NCBI GenBank assembly: GCA_963585895.1 | Contig: OY757911.1 | Span: 56,584,319 to 56,648,318, forward strand | Length of the DNA: 64,000 nucleotides | From: Sepioteuthis lessoniana | Taxonomy: Eukaryota; Mollusca; Cephalopoda; Myopsida; Loliginidae | Direction: 5' to 3' | Part shown: piece by piece, positions 54,384 through 64,000 of the stretch | How the letters are laid out: the number at the start of each line of letters is the position of its first letter | Numbering within the stretch: the first letter of the stretch is position 1 | Made by a program: the position numbers and the translations under genes | The notes under the pieces: model-generated | What the model saw: the letters and a program-made list of their open reading frames with translations, nothing else | Told to the model about the DNA's origin: nothing | Database searches by the model: none

Positions 54384-54640
54384 TTTTGTAAACCAATTGT
54401 TTGAGGGTAATGGTAGTTTCAAACGAACCAGAGCTCATATGCTTGTAGACAGTTAAATGATTTCAAATAGAGTAAACGATTCTATTTTACCAGTGAGCCA
54501 TGACAAGGAAAAGGTACTCAACAGTCTCCAAATTTTCAGGATTGGAACCTAACCATCAGTTTAATGTCATATCGAGAAAACTTGTTCGGTGTGGGTTTTA
54601 CCCATCTGACGGAATGAATTTGGCCTATTCTACAGCCCCG
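54383..54640 (-). repeat. Family C element, partial
   Basis: Short array remnants (CCAATTGTTTGAGGG, ATGATTTCAAATAGAG), then the head in reverse (CCAAATTTTCAGGATTGGAA, CCTAACCATCAGTTTAATGT, TTTACCCATCTGACGG, GGCCTATTCTACAGCCCC). Confidence 0.65.
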
Positions 54641-54845
54641 GCTCATAAAAATGGCACTACTCATATTCAAACCTCATGAGCGGATTCCGTTAAGTATCAT
54701 ACCCAAGACAATTATTTCTTTTCCGTATGGGAAGTATTTCCCCTTCACCGAGGATGCCTTTGATGTGATCTGAACCCCACCACTAGGGCTACTTTGAAGT
54801 AATGTAATGTTTATCATTCTAGATTTTTAATGCAGAATTAAAGTG
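54641..54845. other. Possible second family C head, heavily decayed
   Basis: CAAACCTCATGAGCGGATTC and ATCATACCCAAGACAATTAT resemble the reverse family C head, but little more can be said. Confidence 0.3.
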
Positions 54846-55098
54846 CTAGAGGGTATTTACCCAAGCTATCCGCACATGTAGGACGTGAGACAAGTCAATG
54901 TTTAAACGGAATTCAGCGGGTTTGAATTCAGAGTTTTCTTAGAACCAATGTTAACGATATCAGTCTTCATTATTAATCATCAATAGCTAGAGGTGGGGTA
55001 TAGTTATTTTCATACCTTTCCCAGGGTTATTAGCCCCATGGATAATGTAAAAAGCCTCGTCCATGTCTTGAACTCCGATGATAGAGTTCATTTCACAT
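54846..55098 (-). mobile_element. SINE-A copy, diverged
   Basis: The minus strand lacks a clear head. It shows CGGAGTTCAAGACATGGACG (B-box region), GGGAAAGGTATG, CTCTAGCTATTG, AACTCTGAATTCAAACC and GGTAAATACCC at the end. Confidence 0.7.
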
Positions 55099-55535
55099 GT
55101 TTGTACAGAAGAAGTTAATCATCGCTAATCAATTATTTTAAATAAAACTACAGTTTTACTAATCAACAGTATTTAAAATAAAATACATTACAATGTAAAT
55201 AGAATATTCGCAAGTTTTAGGTGAAAACGATAAGAAATTAACGTACATTTTTGTTGATAAAAATATGAAGTTTATCTCATTCATTATTTATTTGCATGAT
55301 CGCTGCTCCCAAATTCCATTACATGTACCAATGTAGCAAATAAGTTATTGCTAAAAGCACACTTATATAATGCCGTCTCCAACACTAACAGCTGGTTCGA
55401 TATATTAGATTAAGTCGAAGTAGTAAACTTCAGCTGTTTCTTTACCGAACTTGTGAGATTGTCGAAGAGTCAAAATCCTATACTTTTAAAATAAATTCTC
55501 GAAACTGTATTTTTGGCCCCCAATATATAAACAAA
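55099..55535. other. Unassigned AT-rich DNA
   Basis: Nothing recognised. Confidence 0.45.
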
Positions 55536-56909
55536 GAGACCTCCAGAACTATGGAAAACAAGAAATCTCGATATCATACTGCTCCGATACTGCAACACTG
55601 TATATAACCAGACAATAATAAACTGATAGACGAAGGGCTGCATCCTCCCTTTCTCCAAGAGGGTTGACCTTGGAAACGCCAAGGACTACCGACATATAAC
55701 TCAACCGCATTGAACCTGAAATGGAGAAAATTCTTAGTAAGAACCAAAATGGCTTTTGCAAAATTCGATCCAAAACATAACAAATTCTGACAATCCATCT
55801 AATTTGAGGTGTTCAAGCAAAAAACATAGAGACGACATTATTATGTGTAGATTTCTTGAAAGCATTTGACTACAATCACAGAGGGGAAATGGAGCAAATA
55901 TTTTAGTCTATGGTCTCCTCAAAGAAACTGTCGCAGCCATAATGACACTCTATAAAATGATTGAAGTAAAAGTTCACACACTGGATCGAGACAGACATTG
56001 TCGCATGTGTTCTGCAAGGGGACACATTAGTTCTGTACCTATTCATAATCTGCCTTGATAACAAACTTCCAGAATTGATGGATTTAATGAAAGGAAATTT
56101 CCCTTCTCTGGAAAAGTCGAGAAACAGACGAAACTCCGCACAATCTATAACGGATGCGGACCTCGCTGATGACATAGCGCTTCTGGGAAATATATCTTTC
56201 CAGGCCGAATCCCTGCTCCATTGTCTGGACGGGCAGTAAGTGGCATAAGCCTTCATGTGAACGCAGACAAAACATATTATATGTGCTTTAATCGAAGAGG
56301 CGTCTTCACATTAAACGGTGGATCTTTGAAACATATGGACAAATTCTGCTACCTCAGAAGCAGCGTCTCATCTACAGAAAATGGCATCAGTAGATGACAA
56401 GGGAAGACAGCTATCGATTGGTTATCGGTCATATAGAATTCAGACCTATCCGATAAAATAAAACGCTATATTTTCAAATAGCGGTGGTGTGAATAATACT
56501 GTATGGATGCACCACAACGACGCTGACAAGGTGTATGGAGAAAAAACTTCACGGCAATTGTGCAAGAATGCTACAAGCTCTGGTGAACAAATCCTGGTGG
56601 CAACATTACACAAAACAGCAGCTGTACGGTCACCAACTACCCATCTCGAAAACCATCCAAAATAGATGAAGACATGCGTCACACTACTGGGGAAGTAAGG
56701 ACGGACTCATAAGCAATATCGCCCTATGGACCCATTTCACACGGGCGTTCAAGTGTTTGATGACTAACAAGAACGCATCAAAAAGAGCACTGTGCAGACA
56801 CAGGATGTAGCTTGAAAGACCAGACAGACGCGATGGACGATAGAGACGTATGACGAGAGAAGATTAGAAAAATCCCCGCTAGAGGCACGATGATGATGAT
56901 GATGATGAT
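55536..56909 (+). mobile_element. RTE-LINE, old degenerate copy
   Basis: From PPELWKT (about 55541) through the KNQNGFCKIRSKT region (about 55741-55780), CVDFLKAFDYN (about 55848), a YADDI-like DADLADDIALL (about 56153-56187), LHVNADKTYYMCFN (about 56250) and LHGNCARMLQALVNKSWWQH (about 56550-56610), to a (ATG)n tail at 56889-56909. Frames change every 50-150 bp and the RT active site Tyr is lost (ADL in place of ADY), so it is much older than the copy that follows it. Confidence 0.85.
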
Positions 56910-56947
56910 ATATTAAGAGGCATATGGGTAGAGTGTTTGCCAATTGT
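56910..56947 (+). mobile_element. SINE-B, 5' part split by an RTE-LINE
   Basis: AGGCATATGGGTAGAGTGTT followed by TGCCAATTGT matches the SINE-B head. The rest of this SINE resumes at 59549. The last 12 bases are the left copy of the target duplication. Confidence 0.75.
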
Positions 56948-57557
56948 TGCTCAGAGATTGCCATTAAAAGTAGCAGCAACAATCATCTCCTGCTACAGCC
57001 CTACCAATGTTAGTGAAGAAACCGAACTAGTCACCTTCTACGGGGAGCTATCCTCCCTAGTGCATAGCATTCCGAAACACAACCTGCTAGTCATTGGCAG
57101 AGATATGAATGCACAAATCGGGAAAAACAGAAACAACAAATACAGCCTACACAACACGTCAAATAGGAATGGACAACATCTAACTGATTTCATGATAGAA
57201 AATAAATTAACATGCCTCAATACAAACTATCAAAAAAGGGAGGGAAAATTATGGACATACACATACCCGAACAATAGTAAAGCACAGATAGACTACGTCT
57301 TTATAAACAGGAAATGGAAAAATAGTGCGATGAATTGCGAGGCATACTCCTCTTTTGAGGGTGTGTCCTACGATCATCGAATAGTCACGGCCAAATTACG
57401 ACTAAGCCTACGAAAAAACGCCACACGAACAGCGACAACTAAGCACTATGACTGGGCTCTACTTAACAACAGAGATATTAGAGACAAATATGCATTAGAA
57501 TTAAGAAACAGATTCGAAACACTACAAGAGAAGACAGAAAAAAGTTACCCCAAATGA
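56948..57557 (+). pseudogene. APE-type endonuclease, C-terminal half, with linker start
   Basis: About 200 codons open to a TGA at 57555-57557. Residues include ATIISCYSPTN (strand core), HNLLVIGRDMNAQIGKNRNN with the GxDxN catalytic/structural pair, LTDFMIENKLTCLNTNY, the KLWTYTYPN...QIDYVFINRKW block where Asp of IDY is conserved, and SYDHRIVTAKLRL, the SDH motif whose Asp and His are catalytic. The N-terminal half with the metal-binding Glu is missing through 5' truncation, so the domain cannot work. In intact relatives it nicks target DNA to start reverse transcription. Confidence 0.85.
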
Positions 57558-57796
57558 CGAATATGAGAATTTTGGTGATGCACACCTTGAGGCGGAATCA
57601 AAGTGTATACCAACAAAACCTAGAACCAAATATAGAGTTCCTTGGGAAACGTTAGCGGTTAGAGAAAAGCGTGTACTCGTGAAAACTACCTCCAAAAGCT
57701 ATCGGAAGAACCCAACAAACACAAATGCCCTAAAACTAGAAAAGGCACAATATCAATTAGCAGGAATATATGTAAAAGAACAGACAGAATACATAC

Positions 57797-57845
57797 ATTG
57801 CCTATCTTCCAACGAGTTTCTAAAACTCGTTGGAAGATAGGCAAT
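57797..57845. repeat. Perfect 23-bp inverted repeat, 3-nt loop, inside the LINE
   Basis: ATTGCCTATCTTCCAACGAG plus TTT (57797-57819) is the exact complement of 57823-57845, loop CTA. The right arm is normal LINE sequence (LVEDRQS coding). In the copy at 12515-12562 (minus) the region of the left arm reads instead as DKIR-coding sequence, so the left arm is a local inverted copy that replaced about 25 bp. Confidence 0.93.
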
Positions 57846-58087
57846 CTAGGATAGCCTGGCAAACAATAAACGAAGTGAGTCGAAGGAAGAGCGCAGCCAA
57901 AGCAAAATTGAAAGCTGCAATCCAACAAGAAAGAGTAAAACTGTGGAAACAGCATTTCGAAAATCTACTAGGAAACCCACCGAAAGTAACGAATGAACCG
58001 ATCACCAGAATTATCAGTAAGCAATTAGACATTAAACTAGGCCCGTTCACCAAAGAAGAACTCGACTCGGTTCTTAGAAAAAATTAA
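57830..58087 (+). pseudogene. RTE-LINE linker and RT N-terminal segment
   Basis: MEDRQSRIAWQTINEVSRRK, KLWKQHFENLLGNPPKVTNE and KLGPFTKEELDSVLRKN, ending in a stop caused by a shift at about 58085. Sequence after the shift (KAAGLDEIPPEVWK frame) is the conserved GLDxIPPE region of non-LTR RTs. It connects the endonuclease to the palm. Confidence 0.8.
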
Positions 58088-58207
58088 AATAGGAAAGCTA
58101 CAGGGCTCGACGAGATCCCCCCAGAAGTATGGAAGACCAGACAATTCGACGACATACTGCTCCGACAATGCTACCCTGGCTATAATCAAAATAGGATAGA
58201 AAGATGG

Positions 58208-58594
58208 ATGAAGGGATGCATCCTTCCTTTCCCTAAAAAGAGCAATCTCGTATTAGCCAAGAACTACCGGGGGATAACACTTACATCCATAGCAGCCAAA
58301 ATCTACAATGCCCTACTACGCAACCGCATAGAACCCAAAATAGACAACATCCTTAGGAAAAACCAAAATGGCTTCAGAAGAAATAGATCCACAGCCTCAC
58401 AAATATTGACCATCCGTAGAATCCTTGAAGGCGTTTGGGCAAAAAACCTACAGGCGACATTACTATTAGTCGACTTTACCAAGGCTTTCGATTCCATACA
58501 AAGATGGAAGATGGAACAAATCCTAATTGCATACGGCCTACCAAAAGAAACCGTAGCAGCAATAACGATTCTCTACAGAAACATCAAAGTGTAA
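58208..58594 (+). pseudogene. RTE-LINE reverse transcriptase, fingers and palm first half
   Basis: A 128-codon frame with MKGCILPFPKKSNLVLAKNY, RGITLTSIAAKIYNALLRNR, NQNGFRRNRSTASQILTIRR and LLLVDFTKAFDSI, the last being motif A with the first catalytic Asp (about 58472-58500). It ends where a TAA interrupts the KVRSPDG region. Reverse transcribes the element RNA in active copies. Confidence 0.88.
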
Positions 58595-58693
58595 GTACGT
58601 TCACCAGATGGAGACAGAATACTTTGACATTGTAGCAGGAGTACAACAAGGGACACGCTAGCCCCATACCTCTTTATCATATGTTTAAACTAC

Positions 58694-59482
58694 GTGCTTA
58701 GAACTTCAATCGATAAAATAAGAGAAAATGGCTTCGAGCTGACGAAGAAAAGAAGCAGAAGGAACCCCGCAAAAAAAATTACCGACGCCGACTACGCCGA
58801 TGACATAGCATTACTAGCGAATACGCCTAACCAAGCTGAGACACTACTGCGTAGTTTGGAACGAGCCGCCGCAGGCATTGGTCTCCATATCAATGCACAT
58901 AAAACTGAATATATGTGTTACAACCAAACAGGCGACATTTCCACACTAGACGGAGCCTCTCTGAAACTAGTAGACAAATTCACCTACCTAGGAAGTAGCT
59001 TCTCATCAACCGAAAAAGACATCGACACACGACTAACGAAAGCATGGACAGCTATCGATAGGCTCTCGATCATATGGAAATCAGACCTGACCGATAAAAT
59101 GAGACGCAGTTTCTTCCAGGCAGCGGTCATATCGATACTGCTATATAGATGCACTACATGGACGCTAACTAAACGGCTGAAGAAGAAACTAGACGGCAAT
59201 TACACAAGAATGTTGAGAGCAATATTGAACAAGTCCTGGCGACAACACCCCACGAGACACCAACTATACGGCCACTTGCCTCCCATCACGAAAACTACAC
59301 AAGTTAGACGAAGCAGACACGCAGAACAGTGCTGGAGAAGCAAGGACGAACTCATCAGTGATGTACTCCTATGGACCCCCGACTATGGCCAACCAAAAGC
59401 AGGACGACCAGCTCGAACATACATACAGCAGCTATGTGAGGATACGGGATGTAACCCTGAAGACTTGACAAAAGCGATGTGA
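58694..59482 (+). pseudogene. RTE-LINE reverse transcriptase, palm second half and C-terminal domain
   Basis: The longest open frame in the window, 262 codons. It starts within LNYVLRTSIDKIRENGFEL, then KITDADYADDIALLANTPNQ (about 58780-58840) with the intact YADD active site, GLHINAHKTEYMCYNQTGDI, KLVDKFTYLGSSFSSTE, and the family C-terminus with KLDGNYTRMLRAILNKSWRQ, CWRSKDELISDVLLWTPDYG and GRPARTYIQQLCEDTGC. It ends at KAM before the usual DREKW block, which is out of frame. The active site is intact but the ORF as a whole is broken upstream. Confidence 0.9.
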
Positions 59483-59548
59483 TAGGGAGAAGTCTCGAGA
59501 GAGGGTCAGGGATATCCGTGCTGGCGGCACGACATGATGATGATGATC

Positions 59549-59790
59549 TTTGCCAATTGTCCGGGAGATCTTGGTCCAATCTTTGTTTGAATCATACCAA
59601 AGACTCAAACAAATGGTACTCGATGTCTCTTCGCTTAACACTCAACATAATAAGGTATTGATCAAACGTTTGCAGAGCAATCCAAGGAAAGGAGTAGTGC
59701 CCTCCCCAATACCTTGGTGTAGTAGCGCCCGAAAAAGGAGCCTTCCGGAAACCTCGACTAAGGTTTGTCAACTTTTTTATAAGTATATAA
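59549..59790 (+). mobile_element. SINE-B, 3' part after the RTE-LINE
   Basis: Begins with the right copy of the 12-bp duplication and goes on with GTCCGGGAGATCTTGGTCCA (B-box region), AAAGACTCAAACAAATGGTA, CTTGGTGTAGTAGCGCCCGA and TTTGTCAACTTTTTTATAAG. With 56910-56947 it makes one SINE-B of normal length, so the SINE was there before the LINE. Confidence 0.88.
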
Positions 59791-60924
59791 GTACACGTGG
59801 TTAACATTACATCAAAAAATTTAAGTTATATATTTCTTTTCATATAAGTCAACTGTCATCAGAAGAACTAGTTTACTTAAGAACTACAATATACAAAGAA
59901 ACACGTGTGTGAGTCAGAGACAGACAGACAGACAGACAGACTTTGCGTTCTTGTGTGTAAACGTGCATGTGTATCTAAGGTATGATCACAGAGTATTGTT
60001 TTAGAAAGTCTCTAAAAGTTTCTATTCATCTCTTCTTCGCATTCGATCTTTGATGCTCGAATTTCGATTATTCATCTCTTGCTTAACGATTAAATGAAAA
60101 TTGCAAGTAGTAAGTGCTATGTAGATTTCATGTGCTAGCCTCAAATATAAAGCAAAAATGTTGCGAAATTTCGGCTTAGTTAAGTATATTCTTGCCTTTT
60201 TATGAGAATAGAAAAAATTACAAAAAGTTGTTTTTGACAAGTTTATCTTAAAACTAGTTATGTAAAAGAGATGCTAAACAGATTACGTGTTTCACTGCAA
60301 AACTTATGGACAGTATTTTATTCTTTCGAGGAGTATATTTCGTTCTCTAAACTTGCATTGCACTCCAGTTGAACCCATATAAATGTTGACATTTTATTCA
60401 AATCAATAGGAACCAAATATCCATGTAATTATTTTTTATCCTTGGTACACAGAGAGAAATATAATCCAAGCTAAATGTTTTCCAAAAACAATTGATGTAT
60501 TTTTAGACAACCGACATTGATTCTGCTGACATACTACATTTGAAACCCCATAAAGATTCCTTCAATAGCCATTGAATATGAAAAAATAATATTTCTATTC
60601 CTTTACCTGAGTATATATCTAAAAACATACTTTTTTTTTCTTTTTGAAGGTCGAAAGGTTTCGTATCATTTCTACGATCCTGGTAAAATTATTGAGCCAA
60701 AAGCAAACTCAAAAGACAAAAAAAATGAAAGAAAAATGGATGAGAAAGTAAAGAAGAACTATATGAATATAAAAAGAAATGCTATCCTTCTAAAAATTGA
60801 AAAAAGAACATGAAAAGATATCATATCGGAAAACCTAAGAAATAATGTACGTGTATGGGCAAATATTAATGTCCGATATCTGCTTTTCTTTTCTTTTCAG
60901 ACGCAAACCCAAATATACGAGAGT

Positions 60925-60925
<1 letters not shown>
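59791..60925. other. Unassigned AT-rich DNA with (GACA)n
   Basis: (AGAC)n run at 59915-59940. No gene or known repeat family. Confidence 0.5.

Positions 60926-60974
<49 letters not shown>
60926..60974. repeat. (CT)n microsatellite
   Basis: About 24 CT units. Confidence 0.97.
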
Positions 60975-60977
<3 letters not shown>

Positions 60978-61299
60978 GAAACGCTTGAAAAAGCGTATTA
61001 GGTTACATTCAAATGATTAAAAAAACACACGCTTTTCGATTTTTACTTCTCTTCATTTAAATCAACGCATCAGAGTATTTTGATTACAGAGCTTTTTGAG
61101 CAGGCCATAACCAATCAGTAGTGAGTTCGATGTTCACTTGGTACCTAATAATTCCCAACAGTGAACCAAAATTAACTTGATTTTAACTATAAAAGTCGCA
61201 CAGCATATTAATTATATCTGAATTGAGATTTTGGTCATCACTATGTGTTCCATAATTCCTGCCTAAGGCCAAATTGAAGCTACCTTTAATATCTGTTGG
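60975..61299. other. Unassigned DNA
   Basis: A tRNA-like AGTGAGTTCGATGTTC at 61121-61136 hints at an old SINE, not assignable. Confidence 0.35.
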
Positions 61300-61375
61300 A
61301 GGCATTGGTAAGATTCAGTGAATCTAGCAAGTCGACTAATTCTGCTTAGTTCGATTCTAACAGGATGCTCCATAC
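61300..61375 (+). repeat. Possible SINE-E head, decayed
   Basis: CTAGCAAGTCGACTAATTCT with TTAGTTCGATTCTAACAGGA and TGCTCC resembles the A-to-B box interval of SINE-E (AGCAAACTCGACTAGCAAAC, GAGTTCGAGTCTCATTGGAT). No duplication seen. Confidence 0.35.
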
Positions 61376-62071
61376 TTATACCATTTTCCTCACATAAAAT
61401 AAGTTGTGTAACTAATTTCTGTTAATTCTCAAGTGCTTAGATGGTTTATTCCGTTATTATTCAACACCATACATGAAAAAAGTCTTTTAGCTGACTTAGA
61501 TAAATCTATAATGGTTAGACGATAAATTGAAATTCAGACATAATGCATTTTTGTGTCCTATTGAAAGATGGTTGTGGCCCATCACTCTTAGAACATGAAT
61601 TTTCTTTGATATCTACTGAGAAGAGAGGAAATGTAGTCACTGATCTGCTATCGTTATTTTGCGTATAAAGCAAAACCGGATATTTCGTATTCATATAAAA
61701 ACGTATTTTGGATTTCGTAAACAGTGACGGCTCATTCAATCATTTTACATTCTCTGAGGTTTAATCCTAAATCATGATAAACATGGTGGTTTTATACATA
61801 TGAATTCTTAGGAGACCTAGAGTATTTAATAAATTTAAATTTCACTTAATATTTAAAATGAATGCGTTGCTCGAAGCTTGAACTGAATGTTTTACGAGAC
61901 ATTAAGTCAGAAATACATTTCTACTCCAAGTAATCCGTAGCAGTGATTTTAATTTGCTTTTGGATTCAGCAATTTAGCGAGTAATTATGGTTGCATTTTG
62001 GGCAGTTCAGAACAGGATGTTGACACACTTTCATCATTCCTCGACTTTCACAATGCCAGTCTTGTTATCTA
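61376..62071. other. Unassigned AT-rich DNA
   Basis: Nothing recognised. Confidence 0.45.
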
Positions 62072-62318
62072 AGTAAGTAAAGTTGGCGACCATAGTCGAG
62101 GGTAACCCGAAGGCTCCCTTTTCGATAGCTACTACACCAATGTGTAGGGGAGGGCGCTACTCCTTCCCTGGATTGCTCTACTTTACCCTTGATCCGTACC
62201 TTATAATGCTGAGTGTTAAGCAAGGAGGATTCAAGTACGGTCTTTTGAGTCTTTGGTATGACTCGACCTGGGATTGAACCCAGGTCTCCTGGGCCATTGG
62301 CGAACACTCTAACTTAGA
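62072..62318 (-). mobile_element. SINE-B copy
   Basis: The minus-strand head is truncated to TTAGAGTGTTCGCCAATGGC. B box GGTTCAATCCCAGG, AAAGACTCAAAAGACCGTAC, GTGTAGTAGCTATCGAAAAG and end GGTCGCCAACTTTACTTACTT follow. Among the best preserved copies, close to 15689-15951. Confidence 0.9.
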
Positions 62319-63615
62319 ATTTTTAAATGTATAGATTTTTTTAAATTAAATACATCTATTTATTTATCTAATACAAGAAGCTCCATATAGATTTGAATAA
62401 ATGTTGCTCTATATAAAGAATTATCTTAAACTTATTATCATATGAATGTACTATTATTTACGTTGGGTCATCCATAGAGATGAGAAATGTCATTGCACAC
62501 AATTATCTAAGGTTATTCTTAAATTTATTTATAAGTGTTTTAAATATAAGATCTATATATATGCGAATATTTTTCTTGCCTTGAGGTCCATTTCGAGAAT
62601 GATATCTTCTGAGAAATGCTAATTTGTATCCTAAGGTATAAGTTAGTTAAGGATTGTCATCAGTTGTTAGTCTATGATATATAGAGGGAAAGAGAAAAAT
62701 GTAATACATTGGTTGAAATAATATAAGTATCAATTAATAATAAGCATAATGAGATAGATAGATAGATAGATAGATAGATAGGCAAAGAATGACAAGAAGG
62801 AAGTAAAAACAACTTTACGAGTTGAATTTTAATATTTCTTTTTATTCAAAAGTAAAACCGAAACAAACCAAAACAAGAGAAACTTACGTAATCATCAAAT
62901 AATTTTCTAGTGATGATTTTTTAAAAAATTTTACATCTTCTTTATCATTTGATGTGCTTTTCTCAACAAATAATTTGGTAATTTTTACAAGTATAAATGT
63001 ATATCTCGCTGATTTATTTATAATACCAATAAAAATAAATTACAGCTGTTAAGAGACAATTCGAAAGATATTCCAAAATGAAATATTAAATAATCAACGT
63101 TGAAAACCCACTTAATGGACAAACCCTGTCACCAGTTGTAAAAGAGGAAATAAATACCCCTTGAAATGAGAATCCCAGAGTTACAAAGGTTGTTATTTCT
63201 TATTTGGTGTTGCGCCAACAATATCATGCTGAGTATATTTTGGAATGTAGAGATATGAATAGCAAATAAACTGAAGCTAAATGGTAGATTTTGAAGAGGG
63301 TCTTTGAATGAACTAAGGAGTCTAAATATTCAGTCTGTGCCTGGAAGAAAAATAAAATATTAGTGAATTCCCTTCCCTGAAGAAAAAATTTGAAATAAGA
63401 TCAGAATAGGTTTCCAAGTTCGGCTAAGAAATTAAACACTTGCATTCTGAACAAGCGCCAGATTAGATTAAAGACATATGATTGGTATTGTAACGCCCCA
63501 ATGATAAGTAGCGAGATAATAATATATTTTTTTTTTTACATTATATTTACCCAGCACTGTTTTATTCCTGACGTTTTTATGACCGTTATACTTTTTAAAC
63601 CAACTCTGCATATAC
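62319..63615. other. Unassigned AT-rich DNA with (GATA)n
   Basis: (GATA)n at 62754-62780. No gene or known repeat family. Confidence 0.5.
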
Positions 63616-63838
63616 GAACTATATATATATTTATATATATATATGTGTGTGTGTGTGTCTGTCTGTGCGTGCGTGCGTGTGTGTTTGTGTGTGACTGTCT
63701 GTGTGTGCGCGTGTGCGTGCGTGTGTGTACGTACATATATATATATATATATATATATATGCCTATAAGCAAGCACCTACGCTAACGCGCGCAGACACAC
63801 ACACACACACACACTCACGTATATATATATATATATAT
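63616..63838. repeat. Cluster of (TA)n, (GT)n, (CA)n microsatellites
   Basis: Imperfect TA and GT runs at 63616-63760 with CGTGCGTGCGTG interruptions, CA at 63792-63813, TA at 63820-63838. Frames on both strands are microsatellite translations. Confidence 0.95.
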
Positions 63839-64000
63839 ACGTGGTTGATTAAATAAGTTTCCAGGCTTTTTTGTACAGGCATTTAAAATTGTCGTCGAAT
63901 GCAGTATGTTATTGCTATGTATCTTATGAGATGACTGACCAATTTTTAAGATTTCAGGTTCAAATGAACAGTTACAGCAGGAATTGGAATACACCCTACT
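63839..64000. other. Unassigned DNA at window end
   Basis: Slightly less AT-rich. Nothing recognised. Confidence 0.4.

Larger units (their letters stand above)
56948..59548 (+). mobile_element. RTE-LINE, best preserved copy, 5' truncated
   Basis: A 2.6-kb insertion flanked by the perfect 12-bp duplication TTTGCCAATTGT (56936-56947 and 59549-59560). It contains the C-terminal half of an APE endonuclease, the linker, the reverse transcriptase and the C-terminal domain, and ends GGCGGCACGACATGATGATG. Four reading-frame segments are separated by a few indels and stops. The 5' UTR and the first half of the endonuclease are missing. RTE is inferred from the APE-RT layout, the compact C-terminus and the trinucleotide tail; the exact clade was not tested. 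Confidence 0.9.

Noticed and set aside
62754..62780. CRISPR-like short repeats
   Set aside because: Simple (GATA)n. No array of repeats and unique spacers occurs anywhere, and the window is eukaryotic.

Overview
The window reads as a repeat-rich, AT-rich invertebrate nuclear genome. The best guess is a coleoid cephalopod such as an octopus. This rests on a dense mix of tRNA-derived SINEs, APE-type and restriction-like-endonuclease (RLE) LINEs, a Penelope-like element and very long (TA)n, (TG)n and (TTA)n microsatellites, with no bacterial operons. No exon of a host gene could be supported. Most long reading frames are decayed retroelements or translated microsatellites, so the window is best read as intergenic or intronic DNA.

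Working names used below. RTE-LINE is an APE-type LINE with an RTE-like C-terminus and usually an (ATG)n tail. RLE-LINE is an R4/Dong-like LINE with a CCHC zinc knuckle and RLE domain, whose ends repeatedly abut (TTA/TAA)n. PLE is a Penelope-like element. SINE-A (about 290 bp), SINE-B (about 255 bp), SINE-D (about 220 bp) and SINE-E (about 128 bp) have tRNA-like heads. Family C is a composite repeat made of a conserved head, a variable array of AACTGAATTG-type units and a 3' hairpin tail.

Layout. 1-3300: mostly unassigned AT-rich DNA with a SINE-A and a hammerhead-like motif. 3300-5810: RLE-LINE pieces, including a large inverted duplication. 6300-7270: a short tandem array split by SINE-D, then long microsatellites. 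9600-13500: a (TTA)n-bounded mosaic of an RLE-LINE carrying a SINE-A, next to a 5'-inverted RTE-LINE. 15100-18570: SINEs in (TA)n and a family C element hit by SINE-E and an RTE-LINE. 20000-21600: PLE with reverse transcriptase and GIY-YIG remnants and a decayed hammerhead ribozyme. 24250-28820: SINE-A dimer, family C and SINE-D copies. 29700-34110: RTE-LINE, SINE-B in (TA)n and two RLE-LINEs. 34700-39200: the least repetitive part, with a weak promoter candidate, one pseudogene of a multicopy invertebrate ORF and an RTE-LINE tail. 41100-43470: four RLE-LINE fragments between (TTA)n tracts, one carrying SINE-E with an 18-bp duplication. 45390-55100: SINE and family C patchwork. 55536-59790: an old RTE-LINE, then the best preserved RTE-LINE, which sits inside a SINE-B with a 12-bp duplication. 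59800-64000: sparse.

The most unusual signals are RNA-level and structural: two hammerhead-type motifs, a hairpin tail shared by two unrelated repeat families with paired substitutions, a stem-loop at the RLE-LINE 3' end, 18-bp duplications shared by two SINE families, a twin-priming inversion and several snap-back palindromes.
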